A stretch of 64,000 nucleotides of DNA, taken from positions 16,284 through 80,283 of the forward strand of contig CAJFNR010000041.1 of the NCBI GenBank assembly GCA_904395335.1, in the 5' to 3' direction. Made by a program: the position numbers and the translations under genes. Of this stretch, positions 16,318 through 25,239 are shown piece after piece. Source of the stretch: Candidatus Avimonas narfae (GTDB lineage Bacteria; Bacillota; Clostridia; Oscillospirales; Acutalibacteraceae). The notes below the pieces were generated by a model, which did no database searches, was not told where the DNA came from, and worked only from the letters and a program-made list of their open reading frames with translations. Each line of letters opens with the position of its first letter. Position 1 is the stretch's first letter.

Positions 16318-17085
16318 TTAGAATGCGGGCGTCTCCTCCTCGTACCGCGCCCAGGCCTCAAAACCCGCGCCGCGGGAGTGCGTTCCGCGCATAAACACTT
16401 CCCCGCCGCCAGGAACCGGCTGCTGAGCCGTCTCGATGGACAGCACCTCTCCCTCGCCGGCCTCGCGCAAAAAGGAAATGGCGTATTCCGTCAAGCGCTT
16501 GCCCTCCATTCCGCCGGGCAGGTAGTCGCACAAAATATCCGCGTACACGGTGTTGTTCAGATGACGGTTGTAGTCCGTATCCGACCAGCGGACGGGACGC
16601 TCCCCTGCCGGGACCAGCTCCGCCGGAAGCTTGAGCTTCACCGGATCGGGACAGCCGTTAAAGCGGCCGGTCTGGCTATCCACGCCGAACCGGTCAAAGG
16701 CGGAGGCCCGCAGAATTTTATGGGTTTCACTGTCCACTAGGGCAAAGGCGGACACGCTCTCAATCAGAGGGCGCTCTCCGCTGTCCAGAAACTGATAGCA
16801 GCGGAAAAACTGGGCCCCCTGCGAATCCCGGTGCCAGGTGCGCAGCTTCACGTGCTCGTCTAACAACGGAGCCCGGTGGATCACGGTACGGGTACGGGTG
16901 AGGACAAACACCATGCCGTGCTGATAAAAGGCGTCATAATCCAGCCCTCCGATCCCCAGATGCAGCTCTCCCACCTCCTGCTGCAGCTTGAGCTGATTGG
17001 ACGGGCGCAGGCGCCGGTCCCGTCCGGCGTCATAGGAGGCGATTTTCAGCTCCCAGGTATAATCCTTAGGCACAGCGTACGCCAT
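16318..17085 (-). CDS. Acyl-ACP thioesterase
   Basis: A 255-residue double hot-dog thioesterase of the plant FatA/FatB-like bacterial family. Visible features are GDLHLGIGG-like helix (VGELHLGIGGLDYDAFYQ), VFVLTRTRTVIHRAP and, in the second half, RWSDTDYNRHLNNTVYADI, which carries the conserved D-x-N-x-H-x-N-N-x-x-Y active-site motif. These enzymes release fatty acids from acyl carrier protein. An upstream in-frame ATG at 17094 overlaps the ribosome site (AAAGGA), so the ATG at 17085 is preferred. The functional link to the coupled nuclease-like gene is unclear. Confidence 0.9.
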   Translation of the reverse strand: MAYAVPKDYTWELKIASYDAGRDRRLRPSNQLKLQQEVGELHLGIGGLDYDAFYQHGMVFVLTRTRTVIHRAPLLDEHVKLRTWHRDSQGAQFFRCYQFLDSGERPLIESVSAFALVDSETHKILRASAFDRFGVDSQTGRFNGCPDPVKLKLPAELVPAGERPVRWSDTDYNRHLNNTVYADILCDYLPGGMEGKRLTEYAISFLREAGEGEVLSIETAQQPVPGGGEVFMRGTHSRGAGFEAWARYEEETPAF

Positions 17086-17140
17086 ACAATTCATCCTTTC
17101 TGTATACTATGCGGCGACATGATAGAAGAATATACTATTT

Positions 17141-17186
17141 GCAAAGCGGCAGGGGCCTCTTTCGAGTCTCCCTGCCGCTGCTTTTG
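17141..17186 (-). terminator. Terminator after serS
   Basis: AGCGGCAGGG / CCCTGCCGCT stem with A- and T-rich flanks on both sides. On the minus strand it follows serS by about 45 bp and precedes the thioesterase gene. Confidence 0.7.
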
Positions 17187-17229
17187 CTTCATCGGATCGG
17201 TCCGTGATTCTCCGCGGCGGTCCTCTTTT

Positions 17230-18507
17230 TCAGCGGATCACATCCACCCCGAGGAAGGGCCGCAGCACTTCCGGCACCGTCACGGAGCCGTCGGCGTTCT
17301 GATACTGCTCCACCAGCGCGGGGAATACCCGGCTGGTGGCCAGGCCGGAGGCATTGAGGGTATGGCACAGGTGCAACTTGCCGTCCTCCCCGCGGTAGCG
17401 GATGTTGCCCCGGCGGGCCTGATATGCCCGGGCGTTGGAAGCGGAGCTGACCTCCTTGTAGATCCCCATGCTGGGGATCCACACTTCAATGTCATAGGTG
17501 CGGGCCATGGAGGCGGAGCAATCTCCGGCGGCCAGCTTGCTCAACCGGTAATGGAGACCCAGCCCCTGGACCAGCCGCTCCGCCTTGCCCACCAGCTCCT
17601 CAAAGGCGGCGTCGGAGCCATCCTCGGTGGTATACTGCACCATCTCCACCTTATTGAACTGATGGCCGCGGATCATCCCCCGCTCCTCGGAGCGGTAGCT
17701 TCCCGCCTCCCGGCGGTAGCAGGGGGTATAAGCAATGTATTTCCGGGGCAACTCCTCCAGGGAAAGGATTTCGTCCCGGTGCAGGTTGACCAGCGCCGTC
17801 TCCGCAGTGGGCAGCAGAAACTTGCTGTCCGCGCTGGTGGGATTGGCGATTTTATATACCTCGTCCTCGAACTTGGGGAACTGGCCGGCCACGGTGCCAC
17901 ACTCGTAGTTGAGCATATGCGGCGGCAGCACCAGCTCGTATCCGTCCTTCAGATGCTCGGCAATAAAATAGTTGAGCAGCGCCCACTCCAGCCGGGAGCC
18001 CATGCCCCGGTAGACCCAGGAGCCGTTGCCTCCCAGCTTGGCGCCCCGCTCATAGTCGATGAGGCCCAGGCTCTCGCAGAGCTCCACATGGTTCTTCGGC
18101 TCAAAGTCAAAGGACCGGGGCTCCCCGAAGGTGCGCACCGGGCGGTTGTTCTCCTTGCCTCCGGCTTCCAGGTCGGCATCGGGCAGGTTTGGCAGGGACA
18201 GCATCAGGGACCGCTGCCGGGCCTCCAGTTCCGCCACCTGGGCGTCATCCTCTTTGATTTTGGCGGACAGCTCCTTCATGCGGGCCATCAAAGCCGCCAC
18301 ATCGCCGCCCTCCTTCTTCAGTCGGGGGATGTCCTTGGAGGCCGCGTTCTGCTCCGCCTTCAGCGCATCGGTTTTGCTCCCCAGCTCCCGCCGGGCGGCG
18401 TCGATGCTGAGGATTTCATCCACCACCGCGTCCAAGTCGAGGCAGCGCTTACGGATTCCCTCTTTGACGGCATCCGGATCGGTCCGGATCAGTTTGATGT
18501 CCAGCAT
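17230..18507 (-). CDS. serS: Serine-tRNA ligase
   Basis: 425 residues, the normal length. The N-terminal coiled-coil tRNA-binding arm (residues ~30-105) is followed by a class II synthetase core: motif 1 around GSRLEWALLNYFI, motif 2 YRREAGSYRSEERGMIRGHQ, and motif 3 NASGLATSRVFPALVEQYQ near the C-terminus. It charges tRNA-Ser and tRNA-Sec with serine. It follows parB by 47 bp on the same strand, so it may share the parAB transcript. No T-box leader is visible in the short gap. Confidence 0.97.
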   Translation of the reverse strand: MLDIKLIRTDPDAVKEGIRKRCLDLDAVVDEILSIDAARRELGSKTDALKAEQNAASKDIPRLKKEGGDVAALMARMKELSAKIKEDDAQVAELEARQRSLMLSLPNLPDADLEAGGKENNRPVRTFGEPRSFDFEPKNHVELCESLGLIDYERGAKLGGNGSWVYRGMGSRLEWALLNYFIAEHLKDGYELVLPPHMLNYECGTVAGQFPKFEDEVYKIANPTSADSKFLLPTAETALVNLHRDEILSLEELPRKYIAYTPCYRREAGSYRSEERGMIRGHQFNKVEMVQYTTEDGSDAAFEELVGKAERLVQGLGLHYRLSKLAAGDCSASMARTYDIEVWIPSMGIYKEVSSASNARAYQARRGNIRYRGEDGKLHLCHTLNASGLATSRVFPALVEQYQNADGSVTVPEVLRPFLGVDVIR

Positions 18508-18554
18508 GTGTTTTCGTCCTTTCGCGTATAATATTGAAAAAATCTGTTTTATCT

Positions 18555-19415
18555 TTACGGCTCCATTTCCGGAGACAGCCGGTTGGCCAGGGAACGCAGG
18601 TCTTCCTGATCGTAGAACTCGATCTGCAGCAGCCCGCCGCCGTTCTTTTCACTGACGCGGACCCGCCGGCCCATTTGTTCGGTCAAGGCCAGCTCCACCT
18701 CGTGGTAAAAGCTGTCCCGGGAAAAGGCTGTGGCCGGCGAATTTTTTTTCGGCGCGCGGGCCGCTTTGGCGCGGCGCTCCAGCTCCCGGACGGTTAGGCC
18801 TTTTTCCGCCGCCTCCTGTGCGGCGGGCAGGCGCTCCTCCTCGGAAAAGGACAGCACCGCCCGGGCATGGCCCGCGGACAGGCGGCCCTCCGCCACCATC
18901 TCCGCCACCTCATCGGGCAGCTGCAGCAGACGCAGGGCGTTGGCCACCGCCGGCCGGGACTTGTTCACCGCCCGGGCGGCCTCCTCCTGGGTCATGCCGT
19001 AGGTCTCCATCAGCGTTTGGTAACCTTTGGCTTCTTCCATGGGATTGAGATCCTCCCGCTGAAGGTTCTCGATCATGGCCAGCTCCGCGGCCTCCCGGTC
19101 GGTGAGCTCCCGGATAACGGCCGGAACCTCTTCCAGCCCGGCCATACGGGCAGCGCGCCACCGCCTTTCCCCCGCCACCAGCTGATAACCGCCGCCAGGC
19201 AGCGGCCGCACTAGAAGCGGCTGCAGGATCCCATGCTGGGCGATAGAGGCGGACAGCTCACTGAGCGCCTCCTCATCAAACTGCTTCCGGGGCTGATCCC
19301 GGTTGGGCTCGATCTCCAAAAGACGCAGGGTGATGGCTTTCCCCTGCTCCTCCACGGCGTTTTCGGCAAACAGGGCTTCCAGCCCCTTACCCAGTCCGCT
19401 CTTTTTGGCCGCCAT
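18555..19415 (-). CDS. parB: Chromosome-partitioning protein ParB (Spo0J)
   Basis: 286 residues. The N-terminal AAKKSGLGKGLEALFAE is the ParA-activating peptide region. The CTPase motifs are LVRPLPGGGYQLVAGERRWR and ENLQREDLNPMEEAKGY. A helix-turn-helix (YGMTQEEAARAVNKSRPAVA) reads parS, and a C-terminal dimerisation domain ends the protein. It nucleates at parS sites near the origin and loads SMC. Three parS-like sites lie in this window (20640, 25646, 34100). It follows parA by 78 bp. Confidence 0.96.
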   Translation of the reverse strand: MAAKKSGLGKGLEALFAENAVEEQGKAITLRLLEIEPNRDQPRKQFDEEALSELSASIAQHGILQPLLVRPLPGGGYQLVAGERRWRAARMAGLEEVPAVIRELTDREAAELAMIENLQREDLNPMEEAKGYQTLMETYGMTQEEAARAVNKSRPAVANALRLLQLPDEVAEMVAEGRLSAGHARAVLSFSEEERLPAAQEAAEKGLTVRELERRAKAARAPKKNSPATAFSRDSFYHEVELALTEQMGRRVRVSEKNGGGLLQIEFYDQEDLRSLANRLSPEMEP

Positions 19416-19493
19416 TATTCTGAGGCCTCCTTATCCTTCCATATCCTACGCCTCCGCCCGCTTCCGAAAGCGGCGGAGCTCCTTCATCCCGTC

Positions 19494-20267
19494 CTATCTC
19501 CGCGCGGATGGCGTTCCGGTAAGCTCCCGCGCCAGCGCGTCGTATGCCTCAGCTCCCTTGGAGCCGCGGTCGTAATAATTGATGGGCTTGCCGAAGCTGG
19601 GCGCCTCCGAGAGCCGTACGCTGCGGGGGATGGCCGTGGCAAACACCTTCCGGGGAAAAAACTTCTTTACCTCCGCCACCACCTGCTGGGTCAGGTTCAG
19701 CCGCCCGTCATACATGGTCAGCAGCACCCCCTCCAGCTCCAGGGGCGCATTGTACAGCCGCTTGACCTGCCGCACCGTGGTCATCAGCTGGGACAGCCCC
19801 TCCAGCGCGTAATATTCGCACTGGATGGGCACCAGAAACGTATCCGACGCGCACAGGGCATTTAAGGTCAACAGGCCCAGCGACGGCGGGCAGTCGATGA
19901 GCAGGTAATCGTAGCTCTCCCGCAGTGAGGCCAGCGCCGCCTTCAGCCGCTTTTCGCGCCGCTCCAGCTCCACCATCTCGATCTCCGCCCCCGCCAAGCG
20001 GATGCCGGAAGGAATCAGGTCCACATTCCGGTAGGCGGTATGCAGTACCGCCTCCTCCGGCTGAGCGGTACCGATGAACAGCTCGTAAGCGGTTACGGCA
20101 ATTTTACGCTTGTCGGCGCCCAGTCCGCTGGTGGCGTTTCCTTGGGGATCAATATCCACCAAAAGGCATTTTTTACCCAGTCCTCCCAAGGCAGAGGTGA
20201 GATTCACCGTCGTGGTCGTCTTGCCGACGCCGCCCTTTTGGTTCACCACCGCCAGTATCTTTCCCAC
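19494..20267 (-). CDS. parA: Chromosome-partitioning ATPase ParA (Soj)
   Basis: 257 residues from a GTG at 20267, giving (M)GKILAVVNQKGGVGKTTTTV, the normal N-terminus. The frame is open for 42 more codons but that stretch crosses a promoter. Deviant Walker A KGGVGKTT, then DIDPQGNATSGLG (switch I), LLIDCPPSLGLLTLNAL (switch II) and a C-terminal DNA-binding surface. In Bacillus, Soj regulates DnaA and works with Spo0J in segregation and sporulation. The promoter is at 20365-20393. Confidence 0.95.
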   Translation of the reverse strand: MGKILAVVNQKGGVGKTTTTVNLTSALGGLGKKCLLVDIDPQGNATSGLGADKRKIAVTAYELFIGTAQPEEAVLHTAYRNVDLIPSGIRLAGAEIEMVELERREKRLKAALASLRESYDYLLIDCPPSLGLLTLNALCASDTFLVPIQCEYYALEGLSQLMTTVRQVKRLYNAPLELEGVLLTMYDGRLNLTQQVVAEVKKFFPRKVFATAIPRSVRLSEAPSFGKPINYYDRGSKGAEAYDALARELTGTPSARR

Positions 20268-20364
20268 CGCGTGTCCCGCCTTTCCCTTAACACAGATCCT
20301 CGCCGGTTCCGTACAACATCGATCCTTACCAGCCGAATTCCCCAGGAAATGGCTGATCTTGTCT

Positions 20365-20393
20365 ATTTTAGCATATGCCGGGACGTTGTACAA
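20365..20393 (-). promoter_or_regulatory. Sigma-A promoter of parA-parB
   Basis: Minus strand TTGTAC (20388-20393), 17-nt spacer, TAAAAT (20365-20370), about 100 nt upstream of the GTG start. Confidence 0.65.
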
Positions 20394-20503
20394 GGGCCGG
20401 GAACGCTCTTGCCGCCTTTTTTGTTTCCTGTCCGGTCAAAAAAACCGGGAAATCCCCCTTTACGCCGTCAATTTTTACCAACACGGAGAGCCGGACGCCT
20501 CAG

Positions 20504-20524
20504 CCCCAGTGCTTTTCACTGGGG
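20504..20524. repeat. Hairpin in the parA / glycosidase intergenic region
   Basis: CCCCAGTG-CTTTT-CACTGGGG, a perfect 8-bp stem. It has no T-run and sits between the divergent parA and GH36 promoters. Possibly an operator or an mRNA 5' structure. Confidence 0.4.
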
Positions 20525-20639
20525 TTTACCTAAAACATAAAGGGCCTTAGCACAGTATAGCCATATAAGGAAAAGAAATTTTCCCATAGGCATTCCCTCT
20601 TCCCATACTCTGCCCCGTAGCCCATCGTTTTCCGGGTTG

Positions 20640-20655
20640 TGTTTCACGTGAAACG
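20640..20655. promoter_or_regulatory. parS site 1 (intergenic)
   Basis: TGTTTCACGTGAAACG: the 14-bp core GTTTCACGTGAAAC is a perfect palindrome and 15 of 16 positions match the Bacillus parS consensus. It lies upstream of parA, next to the divergent GH36 gene. Confidence 0.9.
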
Positions 20656-20714
20656 CCCCGTTTGCGCTGTTGAGGTCCTGCTGAATTTTCCCGTGAGATT
20701 TTCACGGATTTTCC

Positions 20715-20743
20715 TTTACTTTCCCTCCCCCACGCGGTACAAT
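20715..20743 (+). promoter_or_regulatory. Promoter of the GH36 gene
   Basis: TTTACT (20715-20720), 17-nt spacer, TACAAT (20738-20743), leaving a 5' leader of about 35 nt before the AAAGGAGG ribosome site. Confidence 0.6.
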
Positions 20744-20784
20744 GCGGGAAAGACAAATGCCTGTCAAAGGAGGATGGAATCGTT

Positions 20785-22560
20785 ATGAGTGACTGGCTCA
20801 AGCAAGACGGTATCACGGTATCCAGCGAAATGGACGGCCGTGCGTCCCTATCCCGGATGGCATGCCCGGACCATCACGGCGAAGAGCTGATCTTCACCTT
20901 CGATTGGAGTGCGGAGGATGCCGCCGCGCTGGACAATCCGGACATTCAGATTGTTTGGCGGGAACCCTTTTGTGATATGCTGTATGCTTGGCAGCCCCTG
21001 TGCTGTACGGACAAAACCCAGCGCATCACGTGGAATGGGCCGCTTTTCACCAAAACCGCTATCTCAGCTCCGGTTATGGGGTACTATAACGACCGGGACA
21101 ACAATGTACTCACCTGCGCCGCCTCGGAACTGAAAAAGGATCTGGGCTGGCTGTTTGCCATCGAAGAGGAAACCGGCGATCTTCGGTGCGGCTTCGTCAT
21201 TCCACTGCTGCCCTTCGGCCCGGTCCATCACTATACTCTGCGGGTGCTGCTGATCCGGGAACCCCTCCCTTTCCATAAGGCACTGGACCAGGTCCGCTGC
21301 TGGTGGGAGGATACCTGCGATGTCCATCCCGCCGCCGTGCCGAAGGCGGCCCGGGAACCGATGTATTCCACCTGGTACGACTTCCATCAGGTGTTATCCG
21401 ACAAGGAACTGGAGGAGGAATGCCGCCGCGGCGCCGAAATCGGGCTACGCAGCATCATCGTGGACGACGGATGGCAGACAGAGGACACCGGCCGGGGTTA
21501 TGGCTTCTGCGGCGACTGGGAAATCGCCAAGTCCAAATTTCCCGACATGAAAGCCCATGTCGCCCGGATCCACGCTCTGGGAATGAAATATTTGATCTGG
21601 TATACCGTCCCCTTTATCGGAATCCACGCCAAAAACCGCGCCCGGTTTGAGGACAAATTCCTGTGTATGGACGGCACCAACGGGGTGTTGGATCCCCGCT
21701 ACCCTGAGGTGAGGGAATTTCTGAAAAACACCTATCTCACGGCTCTCAAGGAGTGGGATCTGGACGGGTTCAAGCTGGACTTTATCGACTGGTTCTCCGT
21801 ACGGGGCCGCGCCGAGCAGAAGCCGGGAATGGATTTCCTCTGTGTGCAAGACGCCCTGGATTTCATGATGAAGGACATCCTCGCCACCCTGCGGTCGGTG
21901 AAACCGGATATCCTCATTGAATTCCGTCAGGCGTATATCGGCCCCAACATGCGCCAGTACGGCAACATGTTCCGGGTGGGTGACTGCCCCAACAACTTTG
22001 TTAAAAACCGTGTGGGCATTACCGATCTGCGGATGCTCAGCGGTCAGAGCGCGGTCCATTCCGACATGCTCATGTGGCATCCTGAGGAATCGCCTGAAAA
22101 CTGTGCCATCCAGATGGAAAACGTTATCTTCGGCGTGTTACAGCTGTCCGTTCGTCTGGACCAACAGAGCCCGGAGCAGCTGGAACTGATCCGCTTCTGG
22201 ATTGATTTCATGGAGAAGAACCGGCATATTCTGCTGGATACGCCGCTGATCCCGGAAAATCCCCAGTTCCTCTATCCTGTCCTAAGGGCGGAGGATGGCC
22301 GCCGCACCATTATTGGGCGGTATGCCACCACCGCTTCCATCGCCCTGGACGCCTCCCGCTTCGACGACGTTACCCTTGTCAACGCCACCAAGCAGGAGGA
22401 AACCGTGCTGCGTTTCACCGCGGGAGAGGGCCGGTATGACGTGGAACTACTGGATTACCGCGGCCGTACAGTAGGACATACCCATGTGGAAGCAAAAGCG
22501 GACGGAACTGCGCTAATTCGCATTCCCGCCGCCGGCCTGGCTGTCTTTCACCGGGGCTGA
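20785..22560 (+). CDS. GH36-type alpha-galactosidase-like glycoside hydrolase
   Basis: 591 residues with AAAGGAGG before the ATG. The central (beta/alpha)8 barrel begins at YSTWYDFHQVLSDKELEEE and contains IIVDDGWQTED. The nucleophile motif is DGFKLDFIDWF (Asp332) and the acid/base motif is FRVGDCPNN (Asp400); both catalytic carboxylates are present. The first ~170 residues form a beta-sandwich and the last ~80 a small beta domain. There is no signal peptide, so it is cytoplasmic. No transporter or sugar regulator is adjacent, which leaves the substrate open; an alpha-galactoside or alpha-N-acetylgalactosaminide is likely. Confidence 0.85.
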   Translation: MSDWLKQDGITVSSEMDGRASLSRMACPDHHGEELIFTFDWSAEDAAALDNPDIQIVWREPFCDMLYAWQPLCCTDKTQRITWNGPLFTKTAISAPVMGYYNDRDNNVLTCAASELKKDLGWLFAIEEETGDLRCGFVIPLLPFGPVHHYTLRVLLIREPLPFHKALDQVRCWWEDTCDVHPAAVPKAAREPMYSTWYDFHQVLSDKELEEECRRGAEIGLRSIIVDDGWQTEDTGRGYGFCGDWEIAKSKFPDMKAHVARIHALGMKYLIWYTVPFIGIHAKNRARFEDKFLCMDGTNGVLDPRYPEVREFLKNTYLTALKEWDLDGFKLDFIDWFSVRGRAEQKPGMDFLCVQDALDFMMKDILATLRSVKPDILIEFRQAYIGPNMRQYGNMFRVGDCPNNFVKNRVGITDLRMLSGQSAVHSDMLMWHPEESPENCAIQMENVIFGVLQLSVRLDQQSPEQLELIRFWIDFMEKNRHILLDTPLIPENPQFLYPVLRAEDGRRTIIGRYATTASIALDASRFDDVTLVNATKQEETVLRFTAGEGRYDVELLDYRGRTVGHTHVEAKADGTALIRIPAAGLAVFHRG

Positions 22561-22580
22561 ACCGTCATTCGCCCATGGGT

Positions 22581-22625
22581 ACAGAAAGCAGGAGAACGTA
22601 GGGTTCTCCTGCTTTCTGCTTTGCG
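22581..22625 (+). terminator. Terminator after the GH36 gene
   Basis: CAGAAAGCAGGAGAAC / GTTCTCCTGCTTTCTG stem of 16 bp, followed by CTTTG. Very stable, though the T-run is short. Confidence 0.75.
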
Positions 22626-22773
22626 TATGGATCCGGGAATGCCTTTTTGGTAGCAAATGAGGCAAAACACGGACTTTTCCTTCCGTCTTTCTGCCCGGGG
22701 GCCTGCCCTGCCCCATTTTTCCGGGATACCGGCGATCATTGTATCCATCATCCACAATTTAAGGAGATCAAAA

Positions 22774-23286
22774 ATGATTGTGTTAATTACCGGCGCCTCT
22801 CATACGGGAAAAACCGTTCTGGCCCAAAAGCTGATGGAACGCTACCACTATCCCTACCTGTCCCTCGACTTGTTGAAAATGGGGCTCATCCGAAGCGGAA
22901 ACACAAAATTGACCCCTGAAGACGATGAGGAACTGGTCGATTATCTCTGGCCCATTGTCCGGGAAATCATCAAAACGGCCATTGAAAACCATCAGAACCT
23001 TATCGTAGAGGGCTGTTATATCCCCTTTGACTGGAAAGCCGGCTTTAATCCGTCATATGTCAAAGAAATCCGTTACTATTGCCTTGTGATGACAGAAGCC
23101 TATATCAACCGCCGCTTTGACGATATCCGGAAATATGCCAATGCCATAGAAACCCGCTTGGATGATTCCTGCTGCACCCTCTCTTCCGTCCTGGCAGACA
23201 ACGCGCGGTACCAGGAAGGGTGCGAAAGATATCGCTGCCCGTATATATTGATTGAAGACGAATACCAGGTGGATATCAACCTCTAA
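22774..23286 (+). CDS. Small P-loop kinase-like protein
   Basis: 170 residues from the ATG at 22774 (AAGGAG 8 bp upstream). It begins MIVLITGASHTGKTVLAQKL, a Walker A of the adenylate kinase/2-phosphoglycerate kinase type. It continues with YPYLSLDLLKMGLIRSG, and NLIVEGCYIPFDW is a probable Walker B strand. DDIRKYANAIETR may be a lid segment. The length and motifs suggest a small-molecule kinase or ATP-dependent regulator; no toxin partner is adjacent. The substrate cannot be told from sequence. Confidence 0.75.
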   Translation: MIVLITGASHTGKTVLAQKLMERYHYPYLSLDLLKMGLIRSGNTKLTPEDDEELVDYLWPIVREIIKTAIENHQNLIVEGCYIPFDWKAGFNPSYVKEIRYYCLVMTEAYINRRFDDIRKYANAIETRLDDSCCTLSSVLADNARYQEGCERYRCPYILIEDEYQVDINL

Positions 23287-23426
23287 AAATGGGCCGCCCG
23301 TTGACAGACAGGCCGTTGGGCAGACGGTTCGGCGCGGGAAAACCGGTATCTGTGCATTTTCTATCTGTTTTAAAGGGGAAAGCCTGCTGGTTTTCCACAT
23401 CTGTGCCCTTTTTGGTGGAAAACCAG

Positions 23427-24278
23427 TCAAGCGGTGTGAATCGTCAGTGGACGGTTCCCCTTGCTCTGGGGCTGTTTGGGTATACGCACCACATACTGTA
23501 TGTATTCCTCCGTTTCCTCCTTCTGGGCCGTGGCGGCCACCCCGGACCGACGCATGGTATCCACGGCGTGATTGACCGTATTGAGGAACAGCCGGATGTC
23601 CCGAATCAGCGGCGTGGTCTTTTTTCTCCTTTTCCCCGCCTTCTCCGGTTCTCCCAACAGCATTTTTTCCACCAAACGCTCCGTCTCCGCCACGGTCAGC
23701 TGCTGGCCCGCCGCCTGCCACAGCACTGCCTCCCGGCTGCCCTCGTCAGGAAGGCGCAGCAGAGCCCGGGCATGTCGCTCCGTCAGCCCGGCGGCCAGAA
23801 TCCGCTCCCGTTGTTCCTCCGACAGACGCAGCAGGCGCAGCTTGTTGGCCACTGCTGATTGGGAGCAGCCCAGCCTGGCAGCCGCCTCCTCCTGTGTTAG
23901 CCCATAGACTTCGATCAGCCGGGCATATCCCTCCGCCTCCTCAAAGCAATTCATATCCTCCCGCTGCAAATTTTCCAGCAACGCCAGCAGCGCGGCTTTT
24001 TCTCCCCGGGCCTCCACGGCGATACAGGGGATCTCTTTCAGACCCGCCATTTTCGCTGCCCGCCAGCGACGTTCCCCCGCCACCAGCATAGGACGGTTGC
24101 CCCTTAAGGTTACTGTCACCGGCTGCAGCATCCCATTCTCTTTCAGGCTCTGCGCCAGCTCCCGCAGCTTTTCCCTGTCGAAATTTTTCCGCGGCTGATC
24201 TGGGTTGGGCCGGATTTCCTCCACCGGGATCATCAGGATTTTTCCTCCGTTTTTGTACCGTGGTCCGCTGCCAAACAT
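23427..24278 (-). CDS. noc: Nucleoid occlusion protein Noc (ParB paralogue)
   Basis: 283 residues with the ParB-like core IPVEEIRPNPDQPRKNFDRE, VAGERRWRAAKMAGL, ENLQREDMNCFEEAEGYARL and a helix-turn-helix (YGLTQEEAAARLGCSQSAVA). The C-terminus, FLNTVNHAVDTMRRSGV ending EYIQYVVRIPK, is diagnostic of Noc rather than Spo0J. In Bacillus, Noc starts with an amphipathic membrane-binding helix; here the first residues MFGSGPRYKNGG are short and less amphipathic. It lies downstream of mnmG-rsmG as in Bacillus. It blocks septum assembly over the nucleoid. Confidence 0.87.
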   Translation of the reverse strand: MFGSGPRYKNGGKILMIPVEEIRPNPDQPRKNFDREKLRELAQSLKENGMLQPVTVTLRGNRPMLVAGERRWRAAKMAGLKEIPCIAVEARGEKAALLALLENLQREDMNCFEEAEGYARLIEVYGLTQEEAAARLGCSQSAVANKLRLLRLSEEQRERILAAGLTERHARALLRLPDEGSREAVLWQAAGQQLTVAETERLVEKMLLGEPEKAGKRRKKTTPLIRDIRLFLNTVNHAVDTMRRSGVAATAQKEETEEYIQYVVRIPKQPQSKGNRPLTIHTA

Positions 24279-24323
24279 ATCGCTTCACGTCCTTTCCGTC
24301 CGACATCTCCCCGGGAGGGACAG

Positions 24324-24370
24324 AAAAAGCCCTCCGCCGGGATATTTCCTGTACAGAGGGCTTTTTTGTC
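24324..24370 (-). terminator. Bidirectional-looking terminator between rsmG and noc
   Basis: AAAAAGCCCTC / GAGGGCTTTTTT stem around a ~20-nt loop with T-runs in both directions. It separates noc from the mnmG-rsmG transcript. Confidence 0.75.
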
Positions 24371-24513
24371 GCCGTCAATGTCACCGTCCGGCGAAAAAAG
24401 CGCTTTGGACCGGTATTTTTGCCAAGCTTCAGAACGCTTTTGCCCTCTCCTGCTGTCAGCATAGCACGGAAGGGGCGGCTTTTTTGTCAGTGCGCGCCGT
24501 CGTTTTACGTCTT

Positions 24514-25239
24514 TTACAGCGGCTGTTTGGCAATTTTCGCCGCCTGCCGCGGAAATCGGTCGGGAGTGGGCGAGATCTTTTGAATCCGCAGGATTTTCCG
24601 TTCCGCCGCTTCCCCCTCCACAGGCGGCAGCTGCCATTCGTCGATACCGGACAGCTTGCCTCCCAGCACTTTTATGGCGGAGGCCGCTTCCTGGGCCTCC
24701 CGTTCCCCATCCGGCCCCTTCATAGCCAGAAAGACGCCGCCGGGTACGACCAGCGGGAGACAATATTCGCACAGCGCGGGCAGTGCCGCCACCGCCCGTG
24801 CTGTGGCCACGTTGTATTTTTCGCGGTGGGCTTTCTGTCGGCCGGCCTCCTCGGCACGGGCATGGACACACCGGGCCTCGAGGCCCAAAGCACGGCAAAC
24901 CGCCTCCAAAAAAACCAGCCGCTTGTTCAGGCTGTCCAGCAGGGTCAACTCCAGCTCCTCCCGCATCACAGCCAAGGGGATTCCCGGGAACCCGGCCCCG
25001 GTCCCCACATCGATCAGGCGAACCTTTTCCCCCGCAGCGGGCAGTGACCGCAGCACGGTCAGACTGTCCATCAGATGCTTCACCAGAACCCCCTCCGGAT
25101 CCGTGATGGCGGTAAGATTCATTTTTTCGTTCCACTCCACCAGCAGCTGTGCATAACGATCCAGCTGATCCGCCTGTCTGCCGGTGATTTCCAGGTTGTT
25201 TTCCTCTCCCCAAGCGACAAGCCTGTCCCGGTCAATCAT
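24514..25239 (-). CDS. rsmG: 16S rRNA (guanine-N7) methyltransferase RsmG
   Basis: 241 residues. The SAM-binding motif VRLIDVGTGAGFPGIPLAVM is intact, preceded by EWNEKMNLTAITDPEGVLVK and HLMDSLTVL, all typical of GidB/RsmG. It methylates G527 of 16S rRNA; loss of the homologue in other bacteria gives low-level streptomycin resistance. The start overlaps the end of mnmG by 8 bp, so translation is coupled. Confidence 0.96.
   Translation of the reverse strand: MIDRDRLVAWGEENNLEITGRQADQLDRYAQLLVEWNEKMNLTAITDPEGVLVKHLMDSLTVLRSLPAAGEKVRLIDVGTGAGFPGIPLAVMREELELTLLDSLNKRLVFLEAVCRALGLEARCVHARAEEAGRQKAHREKYNVATARAVAALPALCEYCLPLVVPGGVFLAMKGPDGEREAQEAASAIKVLGGKLSGIDEWQLPPVEGEAAERKILRIQKISPTPDRFPRQAAKIAKQPL

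Noticed and set aside
16876..18531. Long plus-strand open frame opposite serS
   Set aside because: Antisense shadow of serS and the thioesterase; no coding signature or ribosome site.
18508..18554. T-box leader for serS
   Set aside because: The gap to parB is only 47 bp, too short for a T-box.
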